Positions 13,921 to 20,389 of a stretch of DNA of 20,389 bases are shown here, one piece after another (positions within the stretch are counted from its first letter, which is position 1; each line of letters opens with the position of its first letter). Under the pieces are notes generated by a model, which had not been told where the DNA came from, did not search any database, and saw only the letters and a program-made list of their open reading frames with translations. The position numbers and the translations under genes were made by a program. The DNA comes from JBBDXA01 sp040902585 (GTDB lineage Bacteria > Planctomycetota > Phycisphaerae > Phycisphaerales > Phycisphaeraceae). The DNA is taken from the NCBI GenBank assembly GCA_040902585.1, contig JBBDXA010000168.1, forward strand, positions 1 through 20,389. Direction: 5' to 3'.

Positions 13921-14259
13921 TCTATTCCTTCCCGCCCCCCAACCACCCTCCCTGGTTCGCAGACAAAGCGCCCGCGCAACCCTCTGATCGCCCCAGCCTG
14001 CGGGGTGTTGAATGCAATCATCAATCAAGGGCGAAACACCGGCCCGCCCTCTGCCCGCCTTGAGCCGCTGCGGCGACTGAGCAGGCCCGCCCGGCGAGGG
14101 CATCGCGACCCCATCCCCGCACGCCGTCCACGATCTCCTTTCGCCGCCGCGGCCACCCTGGGCAATACCACGGGTAAGGAAAACGTTAGCCATTGTCCGC
14201 TTTCGCCGGCGGCCGCGCGATGGGTTCGCGCCCCTCGGCCCGCTCGCCGGTCCAACCCG
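13921..14259. other. GC-rich gene-free region
   Basis: Frames on both strands remain open here, but none has a ribosome site, recognisable domain or consistent codon use. An imperfect inverted pair of GC-rich blocks (CGCCGCGGCC near 14144 and GGCCGCGCG near 14210) could pair. It probably represents the right boundary of the restriction-modification island. Confidence 0.4.
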
Positions 14260-14375
14260 GTGTCTACTAGACACGAGGTAGACACGGGGTAGACATTTGA
14301 CAAGTGAATACCAGTGCAGCACTTAGGGCCAAATGGCTACCCGGGGGTAGGGGGTATGGTAGACACGTGTCTACC
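14260..14375. promoter_or_regulatory. Cluster of TAGACAC motifs and an 18-bp palindrome
   Basis: GTGTCTACTAGACAC (14260-14274) is a perfect 7+1+7 palindrome. TAGACAC or TAGACAT recurs at 14268, 14279 and 14290, exactly 11 bases apart, so on one face of the helix. A further copy forms the perfect palindrome GGTAGACACGTGTCTACC (14358-14375). This looks like a multi-site operator, 170-290 bp ahead of the aminopeptidase gene. The protein that binds is unknown. Confidence 0.6.
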
Positions 14376-14412
14376 CCCAGGATCGCCGCCCGGCCGGCCT
14401 TGGCGCGGTGGT

Positions 14413-14451
14413 GGGTGGCCGGGAGCGGGCCGGGGGTGGCCGGGGGCTGGG
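14413..14451 (+). other. G-tract cluster, possible G-quadruplex
   Basis: Six runs of three to five G lie within 39 bases (14413, 14421, 14427, 14432, 14442 and 14449) on the coding strand. This satisfies the usual four-tract rule for an intramolecular quadruplex. It is about 100 bp upstream of the aminopeptidase start. Confidence 0.5.
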
Positions 14452-14548
14452 AATCCACACGCGGGAAATCCTGTTTCGAGTGGCCGCTGTGCCTTATTGT
14501 GTAGGGGTTCGACTTCGCCCTTCCCCGGCTTTGCAGGAGTGAGATTCG

Positions 14549-17185
14549 ATGATTCACAGGTGCTTCCTTTCGCTGCTTGTTCTTGGCCTTGTGTGTGGTG
14601 TCGCCGATCAGGCCGCGGGGGCGGAGGCGGGGCATGTGTGTCGGTACTGCGAGGGCGGGCATGCATTGCGGCCGGGCGAGGGCGTGCTCGCGGCGAGCGG
14701 TCGCAACTACGCGCCGCATCGGCTGGTGGATGTGACGCATGTGAAGATTGAGGTGACGCCGGATTTCAAGGGGCGTTCGATTGCCGGGCGGACGACGATT
14801 CAGTTCACGCCGATCTCGACGCCGGTGGAGGTGCTGACGCTCGATGCGGTGGACCTGACGGTGAGCAAGGTCGAAGGCAGCGCGGCGATTGCGGACTATC
14901 ACGTCACGTCCAACGCGATCGTGATTCACTTCAAGGAGCCGATCGGGCCGGGCGTGGCGGCGAGCGTGACGGTGAGTCACTCGGCCCAGCCGCAGCGCGG
15001 GCTTTACTTCCGCACGCCGAGCCAGGGTTATAAGGAAGTCGACACGCACCTGTGGACGCAGGGCGAAACGCACGAGGCCCGGCACTGGTTCCCGAGTGTG
15101 GACTATCCCAATGAACGGTTCACGAGTGAGATGATCTGCCACGTGCCTAAGGACATGATTGTGATCTCCAACGGTCGGCTGATCAGCGAGAGCGTGGACG
15201 GCAAGACCGGGCTGAAGGTTTCGCACTGGAAGCAGGAGCAGCCGCACGTGAATTACCTGATCGCGCTGGCGGCGGGCAGGTTTAAGTTTATCGAAGAGAC
15301 ATATCGCGACATTCCGATGCGCTTCTACACGCCTGCTTCGCAGATCGAGCATGCCAAGCATTCCTTCAAGGACACAGCTGACATGATGGGCTTCTTCGAG
15401 TCCTACATCGATGTGAACTATCCGTGGGCGAAGTATGACCAGGTCGTCGTCGATGACTTCCACTGGGGCGGGATGGAAAACACGACGATGACCATTCTCA
15501 CCGACCGAACACTGCACCCGGCGGGCACGGAGCCGACGCGAAGCAGTCAGGGGCTGGTCGCCCATGAACTGGCCCATCAATGGTTCGGCGACTATCTGAC
15601 ATGTAAAGACTGGAGCCACCTCTGGCTCAACGAAGGCTTCGCTACCTACTTTGCCCATCTCTATAGCGAACACAAGAACGGGCGCGATGACTTTCTATAT
15701 GGTCTGTACCGCGACAGCGAACGTATCACCAGCCAGAAGGATGAGCGCAGGCCGATCGCGTATCGAAGCTACAAACAATCGTTTGAACAGTTCGATCGCC
15801 GGGCGTATCAGAAGGGAAGCTGGGTGCTGCACATGCTCCGAGTGCAGCTTGGCGATGTACTCTTCCGCAAATGCCTGCATGAGTATGTGACGACCAACGC
15901 CAACCGCAGCGTGATCACGCAGGATTTACAGGATGCCTGCGAACGCGTCACCGGCCTGTCGCTCACCCAGTTCTTCGACCAATGGGTCTACCACGCCCGG
16001 CATCCCGAGCTCGTCGTCGCGCAGAGCTGGGACCCGAAGACGAAGCTCGCGAAGATCAGCGTGAAGCAGATGCAGGTGACCAATGCGGAGGTGCTGCTGT
16101 TCAGCTTCAAGGTCAAGCTGCGGTTCCGCACCGTCGAAGGCATCACGGAGCAGATGGTGGAAGTCACGGAGAAGGAGCAGGAGTTTTTCGTGCCGCTGGC
16201 GAGTAAGCCTGTGGTAGTGTGGTTTGATGCGGAGTCTGGTTTGTTGTGTACGTTGAAGTTCGACAAGCCTAAAGAGATGTTGCTGGCGCAGCTTCAGGAG
16301 CGCGATGATCCGATCGGCCGAGTGCGGGCGATCGAAGGGCTGGCGAAGCATGATGACGCGGCGACGATCGAAGCCCTGACGATGACGCTCAATGAAGACC
16401 CGTTCTGGGGTGTGCGCGTCGAGGCGTGCAAGGCGCTGCGTTCGATGCGAAGCGATGCGGCGCGGGCGGCCATGCTCGCGTCGTTTAATCAGCCTGATGC
16501 GCGGGTGCGCAAACAGTTGGTCGAGGACGCAGGATCGCTGTATCACCCTGATGCGCAGGCTGCGATGCTGCGGGTGATCGAGCGCGGCGATGCGAATCTT
16601 GATGTGTTCAATGAAGCAATCGAGCGACTGGCGAATGTCGGTGACGATGCGACGAAGGCCCGGCTCATCGCCCTGCTCACTTCCGATTCCTACCGGCAGG
16701 CGACGATGATGGCGGCAGTGCGTGCCCTGCGGAAGATGGATGACCCCGCGCTGGTCGGGCCGGTGATGCGCGTCCTCAAGGCCCGCGAAGACGAGCTGCG
16801 TTCGAGCGACTTTGGCGAAGCGCTTGATGCGGTCGCCTGGCTGGCGCGGAACGATGAGAAACGCGATGCGGTTCGCACCTTCATAGCCGGCTACGTGAAC
16901 TCGCCCATGCGGAATATTCAGACCCGCGCGATCCGAGCGCTGGGCACGCTGCGGGATGCAAAAGCAATCGCCATCGTCGAATCGTTCAGCGGGGACAGCG
17001 AGAACGACCCGATCGCCAAGGCTGCGGAGGAAGCGCTCAAAGTGCTGCGCGATGAGAAGCCCGCGCCGGTCGAAGTGAAAGACCTGCGCGGCGAAGTCGA
17101 TCGCCTTCGCAAAGACAACGATGCCCTTCGCAAGGATGTGGACGAACTGAAGAAGAAGATCGACGCGCTCGGCGAGACCAAGTGA
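14549..17185 (+). CDS. Exported M1 aminopeptidase with HEAT repeats and leucine zipper
   Basis: An 878-residue zinc metallopeptidase of family M1. A signal peptide (residues 1-24, ending AAGA) is followed by CRYC at 31-34, then the N-terminal beta domain. The exopeptidase motif GGMEN is at 307-311 and the zinc site HELAHQWFGD at 339-348, with the third ligand E362 in WLNEG. The likely catalytic tyrosine is Y420 in RAYQKGSW. Residues about 580-835 are alpha-helical pairs of HEAT type, several containing VR..A..AL. Residues 846-874 have leucines at 846, 853, 860, 867 and 874 with V, N, V and I at the intervening a positions, a canonical dimeric zipper. AGGAG at 14535-14539 supports the ATG at 14549. 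It probably trims peptides outside the cytoplasm. It converges with the Kelch gene, with 3 bases between the stops. Confidence 0.93.
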   Translation: MIHRCFLSLLVLGLVCGVADQAAGAEAGHVCRYCEGGHALRPGEGVLAASGRNYAPHRLVDVTHVKIEVTPDFKGRSIAGRTTIQFTPISTPVEVLTLDAVDLTVSKVEGSAAIADYHVTSNAIVIHFKEPIGPGVAASVTVSHSAQPQRGLYFRTPSQGYKEVDTHLWTQGETHEARHWFPSVDYPNERFTSEMICHVPKDMIVISNGRLISESVDGKTGLKVSHWKQEQPHVNYLIALAAGRFKFIEETYRDIPMRFYTPASQIEHAKHSFKDTADMMGFFESYIDVNYPWAKYDQVVVDDFHWGGMENTTMTILTDRTLHPAGTEPTRSSQGLVAHELAHQWFGDYLTCKDWSHLWLNEGFATYFAHLYSEHKNGRDDFLYGLYRDSERITSQKDERRPIAYRSYKQSFEQFDRRAYQKGSWVLHMLRVQLGDVLFRKCLHEYVTTNANRSVITQDLQDACERVTGLSLTQFFDQWVYHARHPELVVAQSWDPKTKLAKISVKQMQVTNAEVLLFSFKVKLRFRTVEGITEQMVEVTEKEQEFFVPLASKPVVVWFDAESGLLCTLKFDKPKEMLLAQLQERDDPIGRVRAIEGLAKHDDAATIEALTMTLNEDPFWGVRVEACKALRSMRSDAARAAMLASFNQPDARVRKQLVEDAGSLYHPDAQAAMLRVIERGDANLDVFNEAIERLANVGDDATKARLIALLTSDSYRQATMMAAVRALRKMDDPALVGPVMRVLKAREDELRSSDFGEALDAVAWLARNDEKRDAVRTFIAGYVNSPMRNIQTRAIRALGTLRDAKAIAIVESFSGDSENDPIAKAAEEALKVLRDEKPAPVEVKDLRGEVDRLRKDNDALRKDVDELKKKIDALGETK

Positions 17186-17188
17186 CGC

Positions 17189-19249
17189 TCATTTCAACTC
17201 GCTGATCACAGTGTTCTTTCGATCGAACCGCAGAACGTAAACGTGACTGTTGGTATCCACCGCCCAGATAAGACTTCGCCTCGCGTCGTAGACGAGACCG
17301 AGCGAGACGTTGCGGCCTTCCTTGCCGTTGGGATCGGTGCCGACGAGCGGGAAGGAAATCCATCGCTCCGCGGCACAGTCATACGCGGGCGTCTGCCGCG
17401 GGCCTTCGCCGTCGAGAGCGAAGGTGGCACCGAGAATAATCATGTCGGCCTTGGGGTCGTAGACGGTTTCGCGGAGGAAATCGAGAGCGATCATCGTAGC
17501 CGCGCCGGGCGGGGTCGTTTCCTTTACGGTCATGGATTTCAGATCGATTGTGTAGACCACGCCGTCGTATTTGCCGCCGTAGGAGGTCTTGCCGAAGCAA
17601 ACAAGGCGGTCACGCTTACTGTCGTACGTGATCCCGCAGCGATCAACGACGGAACCGCGCAGCTTGTCGCCGGTGAGTTTCAGTTCGGTCCAAGCCACAT
17701 CACGGTGGATACCGCTGAATTTCAGAGCCTCGCCGTCCGTCGCCTTCAGTACAAACAGACGCCCATCCTTGGTCCAGCACATCACGCCGCGCGGCGTCGG
17801 GCAGAGCATCAGGTCGTAGAAGCAGCCGTTGTAGGTCATACCGGCAGGCTTCTCGATGCGGCCGACCCAATCGCCCTTCATCGGATCATATATATACATG
17901 TGCTTGCGATGCCCCGTGAAGTACATGCGCTGCGTGAGCGGGTCGTATGTATAGTTCTTGTAGGTATGCCCGCTGACCCACGGGCGCTGGTTGAAGTTGT
18001 AACCTTCGGGGTATTCGGTGTTGGAATACAGTTGGCCGAGCGGAAACTCGACGGGGAAGGTAAGTTCCCAGCGGTTGGTGGCCAGGTGATAGTGAAGCAC
18101 ATCGCTGCCGCCGTGGGCTGAGTGTCCGCCGCTGAAGCGCAGGATGAGATCGTGATCCGGATCGATCGTGGCGGTGCCCCAGTCGCGGTTGAGTCGCGGC
18201 AGACGAGGCGGTTTCATCGAGACCCAGGTGTTAGCGGGGATTGCTTCGAGTGTTTTCGCAACGGCGGCCCGGTCAGGCTTCTCGCCTTCAAAGTAATAGT
18301 TCGGATGAAACGGCCCGGTGCGGTAGGTGCGTGTGAAGGGTTCGACTGCCTTCGCATTCGCTTCGCGCGGCGTCCATGTGTCTTTCGTCAGGTCGTAGGT
18401 CCACTCGCCATCGTTGATGTCACGGTACTGCCCGCCGACGTAGTCGGTGTTGGAAGTGTAGGTATATCCACCGGTGAGGGTGATGGTGCCATCGCCGTTG
18501 GCCTTGAGCGTGTGGTTGGCGCGCGGGGGCGGGGCGGTCTTGGGGAAGCGCGGTTCCCATCTTTGTGCCTTCGGATCGAATGCCCAGACATCGTTCATCA
18601 AATAGTCCAGATGATCACCACCGAATATTACGTAAAGACCTGCCTTCGCGTCGTAGACGATCGGCGAGAGCGCGCGGGACGTCGGTTCCGCTTCCAAAAT
18701 GGAAGCAGCCTCGTCAAGCTTGATGCGAGCGTCTAGTATGTTCGTGATCCTGGCTTGAAGAACACGATCTTCCGCGATCTTTATCCTTTGGTTCTCTCTT
18801 GCGTCAATGGCCTTCGCATTCGCCAAGCCCAAGCTTCGGTCCACATGATGCCACTCGTCAGCTACGGAGGCGGCTCGATGCGGGCGCGCGAGGTCCTCGT
18901 TCTCGGGGTGTTCAAACCAAAGGTACCCGACGCTGGCCTCGAGATCGCGAATGCGATCGCGGAGGGCTCGCACAGCCGCGAGTTCCGTGGTCAGCGAATG
19001 ACGCTTGACCAGCAATGGATAAATGTCGTCCCACTTGCCATTTCGTTTCACGCGCGTGTGCGCAATGCCATCTTCGCTCAACTGATCGCTCCCGCCGAAT
19101 GCCATCCCTGTGCCATCCGGCCCTTCGCACTCGCTGCCCCAGATGATCGGTTGCTTCAGGTCCACGCTGGGCAGGCGGTAGGACTTCGACTGCGCCAGCG
19201 CGACAGTTTGTGACAGGAGAATGAGAAGGAGAGTGAGGAAGGGTTTCAA
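17189..19249 (-). CDS. Secreted Kelch-repeat beta-propeller protein
   Basis: A 686-residue exported protein of unknown role. A signal peptide (MKPFLTLLLILLSQTVALA) ends near residue 19. A first blade-like segment contains MAFGGSDQL (49-57). A charged helical insertion follows at about 82-187. From about 196 come Kelch-type blades: YVIFGG with NDVWAFDP and RW, then TLTGG with GEWTYDL, RFSGGHSAHGG with VLHYHL, MYFTGH with YIYDP, and LVCFGK with VVYTIDL. Such propellers usually bind proteins or carbohydrates; no catalytic residues can be assigned. The start is TTG at 19249, supported by a full AAGGAGG (19264-19258), 8 bases upstream. It lies 54 bp after nadK in the same direction, so the two may be co-transcribed. 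Confidence 0.85.
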   Translation of the reverse strand: MKPFLTLLLILLSQTVALAQSKSYRLPSVDLKQPIIWGSECEGPDGTGMAFGGSDQLSEDGIAHTRVKRNGKWDDIYPLLVKRHSLTTELAAVRALRDRIRDLEASVGYLWFEHPENEDLARPHRAASVADEWHHVDRSLGLANAKAIDARENQRIKIAEDRVLQARITNILDARIKLDEAASILEAEPTSRALSPIVYDAKAGLYVIFGGDHLDYLMNDVWAFDPKAQRWEPRFPKTAPPPRANHTLKANGDGTITLTGGYTYTSNTDYVGGQYRDINDGEWTYDLTKDTWTPREANAKAVEPFTRTYRTGPFHPNYYFEGEKPDRAAVAKTLEAIPANTWVSMKPPRLPRLNRDWGTATIDPDHDLILRFSGGHSAHGGSDVLHYHLATNRWELTFPVEFPLGQLYSNTEYPEGYNFNQRPWVSGHTYKNYTYDPLTQRMYFTGHRKHMYIYDPMKGDWVGRIEKPAGMTYNGCFYDLMLCPTPRGVMCWTKDGRLFVLKATDGEALKFSGIHRDVAWTELKLTGDKLRGSVVDRCGITYDSKRDRLVCFGKTSYGGKYDGVVYTIDLKSMTVKETTPPGAATMIALDFLRETVYDPKADMIILGATFALDGEGPRQTPAYDCAAERWISFPLVGTDPNGKEGRNVSLGLVYDARRSLIWAVDTNSHVYVLRFDRKNTVISELK

Positions 19250-19303
19250 TGCAATGGCCTCCTTGTTCAGCGTGACGTCGTGGCCGGAAGATCGATATGG
19301 CCC

Positions 19304-20218
19304 TCACCCCCGGCGCGGCCGCGCCGCCCATCGCAGTTTCTTCGCCAGCAATCGCCAGTAGCTCAGCGACGGGTTGTGCATCAGGATCAGGTAGCGATCG
19401 CTCTGACTCACGCGCACTTCCTGCCCGCCGCTCATGCGCACGGACTGCTGGCCGTCGATCACCAGCGTGGTGCCTTCGTTGGCATGGTTCAATCTGATCC
19501 GCGTTTCCTGATCCGCCCGCGCGATGATGGGGCGAAAGGAAAGACTGTGCGGGCACAGCGGCGTGATGCACACGGCATCGACCTGCTGGCTGACGATCGG
19601 GCCGCCGGCCGCGAGGTTGTTAGCCGTCGTTCCCGAAGGCGTCGAGACGATCACGCCGTCGGAAGTGAAGCGCGTGGTGAAGAGATTCGTTTTCGGGCCG
19701 AGGATGAGTTCGAGATCGATCATGCGGAAGGGCGGGCCGGCGGTGATGACGGCGTCGTTCACGGCGAGAAACTGGTGCAGCGGCGCGTGCTTTCGCTTGC
19801 CGGTCGCCGCGGCACTGTCGCCGAACACACTCACATCCAGCATCATCCTTCGCGTGCTGGGGCATTTGCCGCCGGCGATCAGGGGCCACTGTTCTTTGAG
19901 GTCATCGGCGCTGAACTCGGCGAGGAAGCCGACCTTGCCGAAGTTGACGCCGAGCAGCGGCACCGGCCGATCCGCCAGCGCTCTTGCCTGCGCGAGTACG
20001 GTGCCGTCGCCGCCCAGGACGATCGCCAGATCGAGCTTCGGCAGCTTCTCCGCGCGCTGGGCGCTCATCTCCCGGCTGTCGATCTCGGCGATGACTTGCG
20101 CCCGCTCCTCCAGCCACGGCCGAAGCGTGCGCAGCGCGATATTCACCTGCGGCTTCTGGTGATTGGCCAGTAATAACAGGCGGGGACGGGCGGCACGGGT
20201 GGCGGATTTCGTAGCCAT
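19304..20218 (-). CDS. nadK: NAD kinase
   Basis: A 304-residue cytoplasmic enzyme that phosphorylates NAD to NADP, the cofactor of the isocitrate dehydrogenase in this window. The hallmark GGDGT is at residues 69-73, with catalytic D71. It is followed by LLGVNFGKVGFLAE (88-101), the AVND motif (152-155), and SDGVIVSTPSGTTAN with LAAGGPIV (186-209), where the usual S-T-A-Y of the family reads T-T-A-N. The C-terminal ITPLCPHSLSFRPII block (218-232) and the basic tail are present. The ATG at 20218 gives a normal N-terminus (ARPRLLLLANHQKP); its ribosome site is weak. It is upstream of the Kelch gene on the same strand. Confidence 0.95.
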   Translation of the reverse strand: MATKSATRAARPRLLLLANHQKPQVNIALRTLRPWLEERAQVIAEIDSREMSAQRAEKLPKLDLAIVLGGDGTVLAQARALADRPVPLLGVNFGKVGFLAEFSADDLKEQWPLIAGGKCPSTRRMMLDVSVFGDSAAATGKRKHAPLHQFLAVNDAVITAGPPFRMIDLELILGPKTNLFTTRFTSDGVIVSTPSGTTANNLAAGGPIVSQQVDAVCITPLCPHSLSFRPIIARADQETRIRLNHANEGTTLVIDGQQSVRMSGGQEVRVSQSDRYLILMHNPSLSYWRLLAKKLRWAARPRRG

Positions 20219-20346
20219 GAGCGATTCGCCCTGATGAAGGACACGGGTGACAGATGACGAAGCACAGTCTACTCTGGCCGATGTTCATACGTTGAAAACG
20301 ACGGGCGGATTTGGTCGATAACAGTTCAGGCGGGCAGCCCCATGTG

Positions 20347-20389
20347 GGGTACCACGGCTCGAGGAGGCTTGGCGACGAAGACCCGTGCG
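20347..20389. repeat. Diverged left arm of a palindromic repeat, cut by the window end
   Basis: The last 43 bases start with GGGTACCACGG and end with GAAGACCCGTGCG. They align along their length with the 42-base left arm at 3513-3554 (starts GGGTGCCATGG, ends GAAGCTTGCCCGTGCG), with many internal differences. The matching arm would lie beyond the window. Confidence 0.45.

Noticed and set aside
13857..14024. N-terminal extension of the methyltransferase frame
   Set aside because: The full Shine-Dalgarno and a promoter lie inside it, so the TTG at 13856 is a much better start.
13858..14322. 154-codon minus-strand frame and a 95-codon plus-strand frame in the gene-free region
   Set aside because: Both are Arg/Gly/Pro-rich, lack ribosome sites and domains, and arise from high GC.
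17243..18736. Long plus-strand frames opposite the Kelch gene
   Set aside because: Shadows of the minus-strand gene; no recognisable domain or start signal.

Overview
The window reads as chromosomal DNA of a high-GC bacterium, most probably a planctomycete, possibly Phycisphaerae-like. That placement is an inference from gene content: a DUF1844 protein, a DUF1080 lipoprotein, a Kelch protein, a glycoside-hydrolase-2-like protein, a CE1-type esterase, and a Bacillus-like sdhC-A-B set with a di-heme b558 anchor. No rRNA, tRNA or CRISPR array was seen.

Positions 1-5270 hold a same-strand cluster: a DUF1844 protein, sdhC, sdhA, a small two-helix membrane protein, and sdhB. Together sdhC, sdhA and sdhB make a complete succinate:menaquinone oxidoreductase with all heme, flavin and Fe-S ligands visible. 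Each of the five gaps after or between these genes carries a different inverted-repeat element. Three of them have arms built from short tandem units (mostly heptamers). One 42-bp-arm palindrome (3513-3620) seems to have relatives at both ends of the window.

Positions 5271-9510 hold a catalytically dead-looking GH2-like protein, a 626-bp gap with a candidate small RNA ending in a strong intrinsic terminator, a divergent pair (DUF1080 lipoprotein and a three-helix membrane protein) over overlapping promoters, and NADP isocitrate dehydrogenase. The last carries a run of heptamer repeats inside its reading frame. Isocitrate dehydrogenase and succinate dehydrogenase are both TCA-cycle enzymes.

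Positions 9534-13920 begin with a secreted esterase and, divergent from it, a short reading frame broken by an in-frame amber codon. Then comes an island of lower GC and different codon use: a compact restriction-modification system. It has a controller-type HTH protein and an HNH nuclease in one operon, and a type I-like N6-adenine methyltransferase fused to a single specificity half-domain on the opposite strand. Nuclease and methyltransferase genes overlap tail to tail by 6 bp. This is the most interesting system in the window. It resembles AhdI/Esp1396I-type organisation, but with an HNH nuclease and an M-S fusion.

Positions 13921-14548 are a gene-free, GC-rich control region with TAGACAC repeats at 11-bp spacing, a perfect 18-bp palindrome and clustered G-tracts. 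It lies ahead of an exported M1 aminopeptidase fused to HEAT repeats and a leucine zipper (14549-17185). A secreted Kelch protein and NAD kinase follow on the minus strand; the Kelch gene converges on the aminopeptidase gene.
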